Of a stretch of 64,000 nucleotides of DNA, positions 18,823 through 32,110 are shown piece by piece. The DNA comes from Betaproteobacteria bacterium GR16-43 (GTDB taxonomy: Bacteria; Pseudomonadota; Gammaproteobacteria; Burkholderiales; Usitatibacteraceae): assembly GCA_001953215.1 (NCBI GenBank), contig CP019169.1, positions 4,340,001-4,404,000 of the forward strand, written 5' to 3'. The position numbers were made by a program, and so were the translations under genes. The notes under the pieces were generated by a model. It saw only the letters and a list, made by a program, of their open reading frames with translations. It had not been told where the DNA came from and ran no database searches. Position 1 is the stretch's first letter; every line of letters starts with the position of its first letter.

Positions 18823-19416
18823 ATGTGGCCCGAGTTGAACACGCCGCGGCTCTCGTTGCGCCTGGCGCGCCCCGGCTTCGCCGGTGCCGTCGCGCGGTTC
18901 TTTTCCGACAACTGGGAAGGCCACCTCGACCGCTGGTCTCCACCTCCGGCGCCGGGGCATTTCACCGAAGCGTTCTGGCGCGAACGGCTCGAGCGCGCCG
19001 AAGTGGAGTGGAGCGCGGGCGCCTCCGCCCGCTTCCTGCTCCAGCCGCTCGGTCCGGAATCGGGCCCCGTGCTCGGCACCTGCAACTACACGAACATCGT
19101 TCGCGGTCCGTTCCAGGCTTGCAACCTTGGCTACCAGATCGCGCGCAGCCATGAAGGCCAGGGCCTGATGCGCGAAGCGGTGCAGGCGCTCAACGCTTTC
19201 GCGTTCGAGGAAATGGGGCTGCACAGGATCATGGCCAACTACATCCCCGTCAACGAGCGCAGCGGCCAATTGCTCGCGCGCCTCGGGTTCCATCGGGAAG
19301 GGTATGCGAAGGAGTACCTCTTCATCGCGGGCGAATGGCGGGACCATGTCCTCACCTCGCTGACCAATCGCGCCTTCGACACGCGCACGCTCGAAACACC
19401 GCCGAAGGCCGGCTAG
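18823..19416 (+). CDS. RimJ-like ribosomal-protein-alanine N-acetyltransferase
   Basis: A 197-residue GNAT acetyltransferase. LNTPRLSLRLARPGFA starts the fold, FQACNLGYQIARSHEGQGLMREAVQALNAFAFEEM holds the acetyl-CoA loop, and MANYIPVNERSGQLLARLGFHREGYAKEYLFI-type sequence plus WRDHVLTSL are the RimJ signature. RimJ acetylates the N-terminus of ribosomal protein S5. It begins 17 bases after slmA. Its TAG is shared with the convergent ATP-grasp gene in a CTAG (19413-19416). Confidence 0.85.
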   Translation: MWPELNTPRLSLRLARPGFAGAVARFFSDNWEGHLDRWSPPPAPGHFTEAFWRERLERAEVEWSAGASARFLLQPLGPESGPVLGTCNYTNIVRGPFQACNLGYQIARSHEGQGLMREAVQALNAFAFEEMGLHRIMANYIPVNERSGQLLARLGFHREGYAKEYLFIAGEWRDHVLTSLTNRAFDTRTLETPPKAG

Positions 19417-20753
19417 TCGTCGCCCCAGGCTTGCGCGAGCAGCAGTTCCACCGAGGGCTCGCGGTGGCCGCGAGGATGGAACTGGATCTGGCCGCAGAGC
19501 TGCCGGTACCGGCTGAACAGGTCTTCCAGCGATCCACCACCCAGGTTGAACGTCCCGTAGCGGTAACTCCCCAGCCATTTCATCTCGCGCTGCAGGTCGG
19601 CCCCGCGCTTGAGGTAGAACATCAGGTGCGCTTCGGGATTGCGTGCCTGCAGCCCGGCCACTTCGCGCTGGCCCGGCCAGCGCGACAGGCCCTCGCCGCT
19701 GAAATCGCGCAGGACGAAGCTCGCGGCATGCGCGTCGCGGCCCTGGCGATGCTTCACGGCGGGCACGCGGCCCGCATGGAGGTCGAGCAGGACGTCGAAG
19801 AGGCTGAATCCATCGACGCGCTCGAAGAGGTCGTAGAACTGCCCCGCGGCGCGCGGGTTGATCTCGATCACGCGGACCGCCCCGCTCGCCGGGTCGATGC
19901 GCATCTCGATGTTGAAGACGCCGTGCGCGAAGCCCATGCCCTCGAGCAGCCGGACGGCCGTGTCGTCGATGCGCTCGAGGACGTCGCCGGGCAGCGACGA
20001 CGGATACTGGAAGCGCTGGAAGTGGTCCGTGCCGGGATACATCACCGAATCGACTGTGCCCAGCATCGTGACGCGGCCATCGCGTGCATAGCCGTTCGCC
20101 GTCACCTGCCGGCCGTGCAGGATGCCCTCGGCGATCATGCTGAACGGTTCCTCGGTGAAGTCCGAGTGGGCGCACATCACGTCGTTGAACGGCTTCACCA
20201 GCCGCTCGATGATCGCGCGCTCGAACCAGCCGAAATCGGTGTGCTTGCGCAGCTCTTCGTAGGAATCGACGCGCCGCGCGAGCACCGAATAGGCGGCCTT
20301 GACCGGCTTCACGTAGAACGGGAACGGGATCGGCACGTCTTCGGGCTTGTTGTACTCGCGCCGGATCAGGCCATAGGCCGGATTGGAACCGGGCAGGAGG
20401 CGCTCGAAAGCCTGGCGCGCGTACCACTTGTGCTGGATGGTGAGGACGGCTTCGAGCGGCGTGTGCGGCAGCCCCAGGCGCTTCCCCACGATCGAGGCGA
20501 GGAAGGGTCCGAACTGTTCGTCGGAGGTGACCACGGCCTCCACGCCGGTTCCCGCATAGCGGCGCACGACCTTCTCGATGAAGGAAAGCGCGTCGAACGT
20601 GAAAAGCCGCGCGTTCTCCGGGAAGGAGAAGAGGTCGAAGCCCTCGAACAGGAATTCATGGGTCGCCCGGTAGCGGGGATCGCGGGCGATGGCCACGTCC
20701 CATTCGTCGGGGAACAGGACCAGGATGCGGCGTTTATCCGTTGACGGGTTCAT
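19413..20753 (-). CDS. ATP-grasp ligase of unknown substrate
   Basis: A 446-residue ATP-grasp protein, in which ATP activates a carboxylate for joining to an amine or thiol. The N-terminal 100 residues resemble a pre-ATP-grasp domain (RRILVLFPDEWDVA, VVTSDEQFGPFLASIVGKRLG). The ATP-grasp core contains FPFYVKPVKAAYSVLA, the hinge-like AIIERLVKPFNDV and the metal-binding GVFNIEMRID with IEINPRAAGQFYDLF. The C-terminal 120 residues (HLMFYLKRGADLQREMKWLGSY and following) look like an extra domain. No partner gene identifies the substrate. It stands alone between a convergent rimJ-like gene and the fcc pair, 63 bases from the latter. Confidence 0.8.
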   Translation of the reverse strand: MNPSTDKRRILVLFPDEWDVAIARDPRYRATHEFLFEGFDLFSFPENARLFTFDALSFIEKVVRRYAGTGVEAVVTSDEQFGPFLASIVGKRLGLPHTPLEAVLTIQHKWYARQAFERLLPGSNPAYGLIRREYNKPEDVPIPFPFYVKPVKAAYSVLARRVDSYEELRKHTDFGWFERAIIERLVKPFNDVMCAHSDFTEEPFSMIAEGILHGRQVTANGYARDGRVTMLGTVDSVMYPGTDHFQRFQYPSSLPGDVLERIDDTAVRLLEGMGFAHGVFNIEMRIDPASGAVRVIEINPRAAGQFYDLFERVDGFSLFDVLLDLHAGRVPAVKHRQGRDAHAASFVLRDFSGEGLSRWPGQREVAGLQARNPEAHLMFYLKRGADLQREMKWLGSYRYGTFNLGGGSLEDLFSRYRQLCGQIQFHPRGHREPSVELLLAQAWGDD

Positions 20754-20816
20754 TGCGGGTTCTACGCGCCCAGCCCTCCGGCGGATGCCGGCGCTTGGCC
20801 GAAGTGTACCCCGCGG

Positions 20817-22085
20817 CTACCCCAGCGCGTCGGCCCAGATGTTACGCGCCCAATTCATCGTGTAGGTGCCCTCGGCTTCGTTCATCGCGGGAGAAAGCCC
20901 CCCCGCGCCCGGGACGGCCTTCATGGTCCGGTCCTTTTCGTCGTACTTGTGGACCGAAGCGACGTGGATCGCCATCTTTTCCGACACCATGCTGTAGCAG
21001 GTGTTGATCAGCGTCGGCGCCGAGCTGGGGGCCTCGTTGTTCAGCAACGCCACCACGGCTGCGGCGCAAACCTTGCCGTGGCCATTGGCCATGCTGCCGG
21101 ACTTGGGCATCAGCGGAGCCACTTGCAGCGCGTCTCCCAGGACGTGCGCACCCTTCACGGCCTTCGACTCGTAGGTCGTCCAATCCACTTCACACCAGCG
21201 CTTGTTGGCCGTGATAAATGGCGCGGCGACCGCGCTCGCCTTCTGCGGCGGAATCACGTTGAGCACGTCGCCCTTCACGTCGCCGAATTCGAGCTTCACG
21301 GTCTTGCCCCGCCAGTCGACGTCCACGGCCTTGCTGTTCGGGCGATAGTCGATCATTCCGGGGTAGAACTCGGACCAGGCCTTCTTGAACAGCGCGCCTT
21401 TCGAGATCACGTCGGCGTTCTCGTCGAGCAGGATGATCTTCGCGCGCGGCTTCGCGGCCTTGAAGTAGGCGGCCACCTGGCACACGCGTTCGTAGGGCCC
21501 CGGCGGGCAGCGGAATGGGGCGAGCGGGACGGACATCACGAAGACGCCGCCATCCGGCATCGCCTCCAGTTGCCGGCGCAACGCGGCGGTCTGCGGTCCT
21601 GCCTTCCAGGCGTGGAGAACGACGTCCTGCGCACCGGCGTTGTTCATTGCCGGAAGCGCTTCCCACATGAAATCGACACCCGGCGAGACGACCACGCGAT
21701 CGAAGGGAACCGCGTCACCGCCCTTCAGGCGCACGCGCTTGCCCGCCATGTCGACTTCGGTCGCGAAGTCCCGCACGACCTCGACGCCGTGCTTCGACAG
21801 GCCCGAATACGGAGTCGTGATGTCGCCCATCGACTTGAATCCGGCCAGCACCATGTTCGACAGCGGGCACGAAACGAAGGCTTCGTTCGGCTCGATCAGC
21901 GTCACGCGGATCGCGGGATCGAGCATGCGGATGTACTTCGCGGCCGTCGCACCCCCGTATCCGCCGCCCACCACCGCCACGCGCGCCTTCGACGCACCCG
22001 CGCCCATGCCGGCACAACCGGAGAGGCCCGCGAGCGCCAGGCCCGCCGCACCCGCCTGGAGGAACTGCCTGCGTTGGATCGTCAT
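20817..22085 (-). CDS. fccB: Flavocytochrome c sulfide dehydrogenase, flavoprotein subunit (FccB/SoxF-like)
   Basis: A periplasmic FAD enzyme of 422 residues that oxidises sulfide and passes electrons to a cytochrome c. A twin-arginine signal (RRQFLQAGAAGLALAGLSGC) starts the protein. VAVVGGGYGGATAAKYI is the FAD-binding motif. The Cys in SCPLSNMVLAG matches the covalent FAD attachment, and the Cys in FRCPPGPYERVCQ and in NTCYSMVSEKMAIHVASV match the redox disulfide, so all key residues are present. It follows the cytochrome gene by 9 bases. With the YeeE transporter, this indicates use or detoxification of reduced sulfur. Confidence 0.9.
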   Translation of the reverse strand: MTIQRRQFLQAGAAGLALAGLSGCAGMGAGASKARVAVVGGGYGGATAAKYIRMLDPAIRVTLIEPNEAFVSCPLSNMVLAGFKSMGDITTPYSGLSKHGVEVVRDFATEVDMAGKRVRLKGGDAVPFDRVVVSPGVDFMWEALPAMNNAGAQDVVLHAWKAGPQTAALRRQLEAMPDGGVFVMSVPLAPFRCPPGPYERVCQVAAYFKAAKPRAKIILLDENADVISKGALFKKAWSEFYPGMIDYRPNSKAVDVDWRGKTVKLEFGDVKGDVLNVIPPQKASAVAAPFITANKRWCEVDWTTYESKAVKGAHVLGDALQVAPLMPKSGSMANGHGKVCAAAVVALLNNEAPSSAPTLINTCYSMVSEKMAIHVASVHKYDEKDRTMKAVPGAGGLSPAMNEAEGTYTMNWARNIWADALG

Positions 22086-22094
22086 GGGAGCCTC

Positions 22095-22454
22095 CTAGCG
22101 CTGCTTCGAGAAGTAGTCGGAGATCGCCGCGATCTCCGCGTCGCCGTACCCCTTCGCGATCTGCGTCATGATCGTCGCGGGGCGCGATCCGGCCTTGAAC
22201 TGGTTCATGAGGCCCACGAGATCCGCCGCGGGACGACCCGCGAGCGAATTCACCGCGGAGCCCTCGACCGCCTTTCCGTTCGTGCCGTGGCAGATGGTGC
22301 AGGCCGCAGCCAGGGACCGCACGCCGGAGGGCGAGAGATCGGGGGCCGCGAAAGCAGGGGGTGGCGGGGCCGGGGCGGCCGGCTGCTGCGCGAAAGCGCC
22401 AGCCGTGAAGGCCGCGAGCAACACCGAGATCATCGTGGCGATTCCTGGCTTCAT
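22095..22454 (-). CDS. Monoheme cytochrome c, partner of the sulfide dehydrogenase
   Basis: A 119-residue periplasmic cytochrome c. The signal peptide ends near GAFAQQ, then a Pro/Ala-rich linker, one heme site CTICH with a Met ligand candidate in IMTQIAKGYGDAEIAAISDYF. Sulfide dehydrogenase cytochromes can be monoheme or diheme; this is the monoheme form. The ATG at 22454 follows GAGGTG. It is directly upstream of fccB and is expected to accept its electrons. Confidence 0.87.
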   Translation of the reverse strand: MKPGIATMISVLLAAFTAGAFAQQPAAPAPPPPAFAAPDLSPSGVRSLAAACTICHGTNGKAVEGSAVNSLAGRPAADLVGLMNQFKAGSRPATIMTQIAKGYGDAEIAAISDYFSKQR

Positions 22455-22540
22455 GGGGCACCTCGCGATCGATTCGGGATGGGACAAAGCATATCCCACC
22501 CGGCCGGACTCCGAAGCATCAGCACGGCCTGATGCGGCCG

Positions 22541-22577
22541 CCCGAAAGACAAACGCCCGCATGCGAGCGGGCGTTTG
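22541..22577 (-). terminator. Rho-independent terminator after clpA
   Basis: A perfect 11-base-pair stem (CAAACGCCCGC with GCGGGCGTTTG, 22550-22560 and 22567-22577) with a 6-base loop lies 24 bases after the clpA stop. On the minus strand it is followed by TCTTTCGG, a short T-rich tail. It separates clpSA from the fcc pair. Confidence 0.75.
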
Positions 22578-22601
22578 CCGGAACGACGAGCCGCTACGCG
22601 A

Positions 22602-24874
<2,273 letters not shown>

Positions 24875-24878
<4 letters not shown>

Positions 24879-25186
24879 GTTTCCTCCATCGCGCACTGCA
24901 AAGGATGCTGGTGCTGGCGCGAATACGCTGTGACCTGGTCCACTTTCGTCGAGGCGACATCCTTCGGGTAGATCCCGCAGACGCCCCGGCCTTCCGTATG
25001 CACTTTGAGCATCACCTGCGTCGCGCGTTCCCGCGGCAGGGTGAAGAACAGCTGCAACACCTCCACGACGAATTCCATGGGAGTGTAATCGTCGTTATAC
25101 ATCACCACCTGGAACATGGGCGGCGGCTTCGCCTTCGTCGCGCTGGGCTTGAGGGCAGTGGAACCGCTGCTGGGTTTGTCGGCCAT
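24875..25186 (-). CDS. clpS: ClpA adaptor protein ClpS
   Basis: A 103-residue adaptor that delivers N-degron substrates to ClpA. The flexible N-terminal tail is followed by the core [24 protein letters not shown], which holds the substrate-pocket residues, and [17 protein letters not shown]. The ATG at 25186 (MADKPSSG) is chosen over longer in-frame starts on length. Confidence 0.96.
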
Positions 25187-25253
25187 GGTGCTCGGACGGG
25201 TCGTCCCGCCCGGGTCCTTCCCCGGGGGACGAAATCGGGGGACATCAATTCCT

Positions 25254-25282
25254 AATATGGACAAGCGGGGCGTGTTTTTCAA
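25254..25282 (-). promoter_or_regulatory. Candidate promoter of clpSA
   Basis: On the minus strand TTGAAA (25277-25282), a 17-base spacer and CATATT (25254-25259) lie about 70 bases before clpS. The -10 box matches the consensus at four of six positions. Confidence 0.4.
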
Positions 25283-25351
25283 GACCCTTCAAAAGCTTAG
25301 GTGCCCAGGAGCGTCATTCGTGGCGCCAATGAGACACTCTGGCTTTCCCCA

Positions 25352-25380
25352 TTGACTTGCCAAAATCCTGCGGGTACAAA
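25352..25380 (+). promoter_or_regulatory. Promoter of the cold-shock protein gene
   Basis: TTGACT (25352-25357), a 17-base spacer and TACAAA (25375-25380) predict a transcript starting near 25387. This leaves a 5' untranslated leader of about 95 bases, the kind of leader that controls cspA-type mRNAs. Much of the 295-base gap between clpS and csp is this leader plus the two divergent promoters. Confidence 0.6.
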
Positions 25381-25481
25381 GCGCGTTGGAGTTTGGCTTC
25401 AAGGGATCTGCTTAGCTAGGCGGGGCTTGGATCCGAACGATGCGCGGGATTCCACCCGTTTAGACCAAGAGGCAGGGAGCA

Positions 25482-25685
25482 ATGGCAACAGGCACCGTTA
25501 AATGGTTCAACGATGCAAAGGGATACGGCTTCATCACCCCGGACGACGGTAGCGAAGACCTTTTCGCGCACTTCTCCGCAATCCAGATGCAGGGCTTCAA
25601 GACTCTCAAAGAGGGACAAAAAGTCTCCTTCGACGTGACGCAGGGCCCCAAAGGCAAGCAGGCGTCGAACATCCAGGCCGCCTGA
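25482..25685 (+). CDS. Cold-shock domain protein (CspA family)
   Basis: A 67-residue single-stranded nucleic acid binding protein. It begins [18 protein letters not shown], containing RNP1 (KGYGFI), and has RNP2 as LFAHF instead of the more common VFVHF. It probably acts as an RNA chaperone. AGGGAG precedes the ATG. It is monocistronic, with its own promoter and a strong terminator. Several csp paralogues are usual in this group, so whether this copy is cold-induced cannot be told. Confidence 0.95.
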   Translation: MATGTVKWFNDAKGYGFITPDDGSEDLFAHFSAIQMQGFKTLKEGQKVSFDVTQGPKGKQASNIQAA

Positions 25686-25706
25686 CCACCCGCGACCAGA
25701 CGCAGT

Positions 25707-25743
25707 AAAAAGCCCCTGCGGCTACCGCCGCAGGGGCTTTTTT
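25707..25743. terminator. Bidirectional Rho-independent terminator between csp and icd
   Basis: An 11-base-pair stem (AGCCCCTGCGG with CCGCAGGGGCT, 25711-25721 and 25728-25738) is flanked by five A on the left and six T on the right. It can end the csp transcript on the plus strand and the icd transcript on the minus strand. Confidence 0.9.
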
Positions 25744-25781
25744 CTTGTCCGCCGCGCACCGCCCCGGTGCGCGCTCCAGCG

Positions 25782-26996
25782 CTACTGCATGCGCTTCTTC
25801 AGTTCCGCATCCACCGCGTCCATGTACTGCTCGGTCGTGAGGTAGGGATGGTCCGGGCGGATCAGCGTCGCAAGGTCCTTGGTCATCTTCCCCGATTCGA
25901 CCGTATCGACGCAGACCTTCTCGAGGGCGAGCGCGAAGTTCACCACGTCGGGCGTGCCGTCCATCTTGCCGCGGTATTGCAGGCCGCGAGTCCACGCATA
26001 GATCGAGGCGATCGGGTTGGTCGAGGTGGGCTTGCCCTGCTGGTGCAGGCGATAGTGGCGCGTCACCGTGCCGTGCGCGGCTTCGGCTTCCACGGTCTTG
26101 CCGTCCGGCGTGGTCAGCACCGACGTCATGAGGCCGAGCGAGCCGTAGCCCTGCGCGACGGTGTCCGACTGCACGTCGCCATCGTAGTTCTTGCAGGCCC
26201 AGAGGTAGCCGCCGCTCCACTTGAGGTTGGAAGCGACCATGTCGTCGATGAGGCGGTGCTCGTAGGTGAGTCCCGCGCCGTCGAACTTCGTCTTGAATTC
26301 GGCGTTGAACACTTCCTCGAACAGGTTCTTGAAGCGGCCGTCGTAGACCTTGAGGATCGTGTTCTTGGTGGAGAGGTACACGGGGTACTCGCGGTTCAGC
26401 GCATAGTTGAAGCAGGCCCGCGCGAAACCCTTGATCGACTCGTCGAGGTTGTACATCGCCATCGTCACGCCCGCGCCGGGCGCCTGGAACACTTCCTTCT
26501 CGATCACCGCCCCGCCGCCCTTCGGCGTGAAGCTGATCTTCAGCGTGCCCGCGCCGTCGAACTTGATCTCGGAGGCGCGGTACTGGTCGCCGAAGCCGTG
26601 GCGCGCGACCACGACCGGCTTGTCCCAGTGCGACACGATGCGCGGAACGTTCTTGCAGATGATCGGCTCGCGGAAGATCGTGCCGTCGAGGATGTTGCGG
26701 ATCGTCCCGTTGGGGCTCTTCCACATCTGCTTCAGGTTGAATTCCTTGACGCGCGCCTCGTCGGGGGTGATCGTGGCGCACTTCACGGCGACGCCGTATT
26801 CCTTCGTGGCGTTGGCCGAGTCGACGGTGACCTTGTCGTCGGTCGCATCGCGATGCTCGACGGAGAGGTCGTAGTACTTGAGGTCGATGTCGAGGTACGG
26901 AAGGATGAGCTTCTCGCGGATGCGCTGCCAGATGATCCGCGTCATCTCGTCGCCGTCCATCTCCACCACCGGGTTCTTCACCTTGATTTTCGACAT
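25782..26996 (-). CDS. icd: NADP-dependent isocitrate dehydrogenase, eukaryotic-type homodimer
   Basis: Oxidises isocitrate to 2-oxoglutarate in the TCA cycle. From the ATG at 26996 the protein has 404 residues and starts [23 protein letters not shown], the signature of the cytosolic/mitochondrial-type family rather than the E. coli Icd type. [42 protein letters not shown]-type sequence and [14 protein letters not shown]-type sequence hold substrate and cofactor residues. It is divergent from rluE, 66 bases away. Confidence 0.96.
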   Translation of the reverse strand: MSKIKVKNPVVEMDGDEMTRIIWQRIREKLILPYLDIDLKYYDLSVEHRDATDDKVTVDSANATKEYGVAVKCATITPDEARVKEFNLKQMWKSPNGTIRNILDGTIFREPIICKNVPRIVSHWDKPVVVARHGFGDQYRASEIKFDGAGTLKISFTPKGGGAVIEKEVFQAPGAGVTMAMYNLDESIKGFARACFNYALNREYPVYLSTKNTILKVYDGRFKNLFEEVFNAEFKTKFDGAGLTYEHRLIDDMVASNLKWSGGYLWACKNYDGDVQSDTVAQGYGSLGLMTSVLTTPDGKTVEAEAAHGTVTRHYRLHQQGKPTSTNPIASIYAWTRGLQYRGKMDGTPDVVNFALALEKVCVDTVESGKMTKDLATLIRPDHPYLTTEQYMDAVDAELKKRMQ

Positions 26997-27062
26997 CGCG
27001 TTTCCCTCGACAGAAAGTTGTGCGCAGAATCCGCAATTGTAGCAAAGCGACCCGCCCCGCCC

Positions 27063-27629
27063 ATGCCCCGACTCCTGCTCCTGAACAAGCCTTTCGGCAC
27101 CATCTGCCAGTTCTCGCGCGAAGGCGACAAGCCGACGCTGAAGGACTGGGTCGCCGACGTCTCGCGCGTCTACCCGGCGGGCCGCCTGGACACCGACAGC
27201 GAGGGCCTGGTGCTCCTCACGGACGACGGGATCCTGCAGGCGCGCATCCAGGATCCGCGCCACAAGCTCGACAAGGCCTATTGGGTGCAGGTCGAGGGCG
27301 AGGCCACGCCGGAGGCGCTCTCGAAGCTCTCGAAGGGCGTGGAACTGTCCGACGGGCTCACCCTGCCGGCCAAGGCGCGTGCCCTGGACGAGCCCGGCGG
27401 GCTCTGGCCGCGCGACCCGCCCATTCGCGTGCGCAAGGCCATCCCGACGAGCTGGATCGAGGTCGTGCTGCGCGAGGGTCGGAACCGGCAGGTCCGGCGA
27501 ATGACCGCCGCCGTCGGATTGCCCACCCTGAGGCTCATCCGGCATCGCATCGGCGATTGGCACCTGGGGGACCTGGCGCCCGGCCAGTGGCGGGAAGTCC
27601 CTGCCCCCCTGCCCGGAAAGCGACCCTGA
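27063..27629 (+). CDS. rluE: 23S rRNA pseudouridine synthase RluE-like
   Basis: A 188-residue pseudouridine synthase of the RsuA family without an S4 domain, as in RluE, which modifies U2457 of 23S rRNA. The catalytic Asp is residue 43 in [29 protein letters not shown] at the start and [25 protein letters not shown] near the end are signature blocks. RluE, RluF and RsuA are similar, but the lack of an S4 domain and the short length favour RluE. Confidence 0.9.
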   Translation: MPRLLLLNKPFGTICQFSREGDKPTLKDWVADVSRVYPAGRLDTDSEGLVLLTDDGILQARIQDPRHKLDKAYWVQVEGEATPEALSKLSKGVELSDGLTLPAKARALDEPGGLWPRDPPIRVRKAIPTSWIEVVLREGRNRQVRRMTAAVGLPTLRLIRHRIGDWHLGDLAPGQWREVPAPLPGKRP

Positions 27630-27667
27630 TCGAGTCCTACAGTGTCATGACAAGGTGTCAACCCCGG

Positions 27668-27673
27668 TATAAT
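27668..27673 (+). promoter_or_regulatory. -10 box upstream of the Ala/Pro/Lys-rich protein gene
   Basis: A perfect TATAAT lies about 90 bases before the next gene. No good -35 box is found at the right distance. A perfect palindrome TGTCATGACA (27643-27652) lies 15 bases upstream of the box, where an activator could bind. Confidence 0.45.
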
Positions 27674-27763
27674 GCGCCGCGTTAATGCCAGGGACGAGGC
27701 TGGAATCAAACGGTCCTGTCGAAGCATTGATGACCCCCTGACCCCCTGATAGGAATGCAAAAA

Positions 27764-28159
27764 ATGAACAAGATGTCGACCCTGATCGCCGCGGTGTTTG
27801 CTGCCGGCACCCTCTCCGCGTTCGCGCAGGCGCCGGCCCCGGCCCCGGCGAAGTCCGAACCGGCCAAGCCTGCCGCCGCCCCGGCCGCTGCTGCCCCGGC
27901 GCCGGCCGCTCCGGCGAAAGCCGCTCCGGCTCCGGCCCCGGCCGCCGCCCCGAAGGCGGACGCGCCGAAGACCGACGCGCCGAAGACGGACGCGAAGAAG
28001 CCCGCCAAGAAAAAAGCGAAGAAGAAGACGGACGCCCCGAAAACCGACGCCTCCAAAGCCCCGGCAGCGACCCCGGCTCCGGCTCCGGCCGCCGCTTCGG
28101 CGCCCGCTCCGGCCCCGGCTCCGGTTGACCCGAAGAAAGACGTCCCGCCGAAGAAGTAA
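27764..28159 (+). CDS. Low-complexity Ala/Pro/Lys-rich secreted protein
   Basis: A 131-residue protein with a signal peptide ([22 protein letters not shown]) and a mature part made almost only of Ala, Pro, Lys, Asp and Thr. Three zones are visible: an APAPAP-type zone, a zone of repeated APKTD units followed by [11 protein letters not shown], and a second Ala/Pro zone. Such chains are disordered and positively charged; similar small proteins are common in betaproteobacteria but have no known function. The start at 27764 is favoured over the ATG at 27755 because AGGA sits 9 bases before it and touches the other. It is monocistronic, with a terminator. Confidence 0.75.
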   Translation: MNKMSTLIAAVFAAGTLSAFAQAPAPAPAKSEPAKPAAAPAAAAPAPAAPAKAAPAPAPAAAPKADAPKTDAPKTDAKKPAKKKAKKKTDAPKTDASKAPAATPAPAPAAASAPAPAPAPVDPKKDVPPKK

Positions 28160-28180
28160 TCCGGCGCAGCCGCAGTGAAG

Positions 28181-28213
28181 AAGGCGGGGCCCAGCGGCCC
28201 CGCCTTTCTTTTT
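28181..28213 (+). terminator. Rho-independent terminator after the Ala/Pro/Lys-rich gene
   Basis: A perfect 10-base-pair stem (AAGGCGGGGC with GCCCCGCCTT, 28181-28190 and 28197-28206) with loop CCAGCG, followed by TCTTTTTG. It ends 36 bases before mnmA. Confidence 0.88.
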
Positions 28214-28248
28214 GGGACAATGGACCTCCGAAGCATTCCCGCATCCCC

Positions 28249-29313
28249 ATGAAGATCGTCGTAGGCCTCTCGGGCGGAGTCGATTCCGCCGTCGCCGCCC
28301 TGCTGCTCAAGCGCCAGGGCCACGACGTCGTGGGCCTCTTCATGAAGAACTGGGAAGACGACGACGATGACGAGTACTGCAGCACCCGCGAGGACCTCGT
28401 CGACGCCGTTTCGGTCGCGGAGAAGGTCGGCATCGAAGTCGACGCGGTGAACTTCGCCGCCGAGTACAAGGACCGCGTCTTCGCGAGCTTCCTCGGGGAA
28501 TATCGCGCCGGGCGCACGCCCAATCCCGACGTCCTGTGCAACGCGGAGATCAAGTTCAAGGCGTTCCTCGACCATGCGATGGCCCTGGGCGCCGAGAAGA
28601 TCGCCACCGGGCACTACGCGCGGGTCGAGGAGCGCGATGGCCGGTTCGTCCTCCTGAAGGGCCTGGATCCCGGCAAGGACCAGAGCTATTTCCTCCATCG
28701 CCTGAACCAGGCGCAGTTGTCCCGCACGGTCTTTCCGGTGGGTCACCTTCCGAAGTCGGAAGTCCGGCGCATCGCGCGCGAAGCGGGCCTGCCCAACCAC
28801 GCGAAACGCGACTCGACCGGCATCTGCTTCATCGGCGAGCGGCCGTTCCGCGAATTCCTCTCGCGCTACCTTCCGCGCGAGCCCGGCCCGATGGTCACGG
28901 CCGACGGCGAGAGCCTGGGCGAGCACCAGGGCCTGATGTACTACACGATCGGCCAGCGCCAGGGGCTGGGCATTGGAGGGCGCCGCTCGAGCGGGGGCGA
29001 GCCCTGGTACGTGGCAGGAAAGGACCTCGCGAAGAACACGCTGGTCGTGGTGCAGGGCCACGGGCACCCGAGCCTCTTGCAGAACCGCCTGGTGGCTGCC
29101 GATGCCAGTTGGATCGCGGGCGAGGCTCCGGATGCCGGGGCCTACGGCGCCAAGTCGCGCTACCGCCAAGCCGATGCTCCCTGCGACCTGGCCCCGGAAG
29201 GCCCCGGCCGCTTCGCGCTCGATTTTCGCGATCCCCAGTGGGCCGTGACCCCGGGGCAATCCGCGGTGCTCTACCGCGGCGAGGAGTGCCTGGGCGGGGG
29301 CGTCATCGCCTAG
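28249..29313 (+). CDS. mnmA: tRNA-specific 2-thiouridylase MnmA
   Basis: Adds sulfur to U34 of tRNAs for Lys, Glu and Gln. 354 residues. The PP-loop GLSGGVDS is at 6-13. The two catalytic cysteines are Cys97 ([12 protein letters not shown]) and Cys193 ([10 protein letters not shown]). [14 protein letters not shown] and [13 protein letters not shown] are family blocks. The tRNA-Lys(TTT) in this window is one of its expected substrates. Confidence 0.98.
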   Translation: MKIVVGLSGGVDSAVAALLLKRQGHDVVGLFMKNWEDDDDDEYCSTREDLVDAVSVAEKVGIEVDAVNFAAEYKDRVFASFLGEYRAGRTPNPDVLCNAEIKFKAFLDHAMALGAEKIATGHYARVEERDGRFVLLKGLDPGKDQSYFLHRLNQAQLSRTVFPVGHLPKSEVRRIAREAGLPNHAKRDSTGICFIGERPFREFLSRYLPREPGPMVTADGESLGEHQGLMYYTIGQRQGLGIGGRRSSGGEPWYVAGKDLAKNTLVVVQGHGHPSLLQNRLVAADASWIAGEAPDAGAYGAKSRYRQADAPCDLAPEGPGRFALDFRDPQWAVTPGQSAVLYRGEECLGGGVIA

Positions 29314-29317
29314 GACT

Positions 29318-31322
<2,005 letters not shown>

Positions 31323-31352
31323 CGGGCGACGCCAGGGCGCCGCCCGGCGGGC

Positions 31353-31877
31353 CTAGGCGCTGCGCAGCAAGTCCGGCGGGCTTTCGCCCAGCACGGAGAT
31401 GTCACCGGTGAGCTCGCCGCCTTCCTGCACGAGCACCTTGCCGTAGCGGATCTTTCCCGACACGCGCCCCGTCCCGTGGATGACCAGACGCTTGCGCGCC
31501 GTCATCTCGCCGTTGAACGTGCCGCGGATCTCCGCCACGTCGATGTCGACCTTGCCGCTGAACGCCCCCTGCTCGGCGATCTGGATCGCGCGGCTGTTCA
31601 TCGTCGCCTCGACGCGCCCCTCGACGACGAGCGTGTCGCAATCGTCGATCTCCACCCCCTTCAGCTTGATGTTCGGCCCGACGATGAGCCGGCTGCCGCC
31701 CGGTTCGTCGCTCTTCCCGGGTACCGCGTCGACGGGCGGCGCACTCGAGGAGGTTCGCGCCGTCGAAGGAACGATGGCCGGGGTCGCGTGCGGAGCGTTG
31801 GCGGCCTGGGTCGCCGTGGTGGGTCGCTGCGGCGGCTGCGTGCCTTCGCGACGGAACAAGTGTTCTCCATACTTCAT
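31353..31877 (-). CDS. Bactofilin-like polymer-forming protein (DUF583)
   Basis: A 174-residue protein whose C-terminal half (about residues 65-165) is a bactofilin/DUF583 beta-helix: LIVGPNIKLKGVEIDDCDTLVVEG, ATMNSRAIQIAEQGAFSGKVDIDVAEIRGTF-type turns and GRVSGKIRYGKVLVQEGGELTGDI. Bactofilins polymerise into membrane-associated filaments that organise cell-wall enzymes or other proteins. The N-terminal 60 residues are a disordered Pro/Thr/Ala tail. The ATG at 31877 follows AGGAGA. The usual peptidase M23 neighbour is absent. Confidence 0.8.
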   Translation of the reverse strand: MKYGEHLFRREGTQPPQRPTTATQAANAPHATPAIVPSTARTSSSAPPVDAVPGKSDEPGGSRLIVGPNIKLKGVEIDDCDTLVVEGRVEATMNSRAIQIAEQGAFSGKVDIDVAEIRGTFNGEMTARKRLVIHGTGRVSGKIRYGKVLVQEGGELTGDISVLGESPPDLLRSA

Positions 31878-32110
31878 CGGTCTCTCCTGCGGTGGGGTGT
31901 CCATTGGGAGGAGCACCACTCACGATTCATGCCATGCAGGCCGCGAACGGCGCGAAGCGAGTACCGGCGCGGGTTTCGGGGTGATCGCGCCATTTCGTCC
32001 GCGGCCGCGGATCATCGCCATCCGTCGCCACGCAGCAACGGCTCGACGCGTAGAAAACTGCAACCGATTGATCCTGCAGCAATCGCGTGTGTCGCCCCCG
32101 CGCGACGCCG
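31878..32110. other. 233-base gap without a recognised gene
   Basis: Between the bactofilin-like gene and the aldo-keto reductase, both on the minus strand. It must hold the promoter of the former, but no confident -10/-35 pair, hairpin terminator or small gene with a ribosome site was found by eye. Confidence 0.5.
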
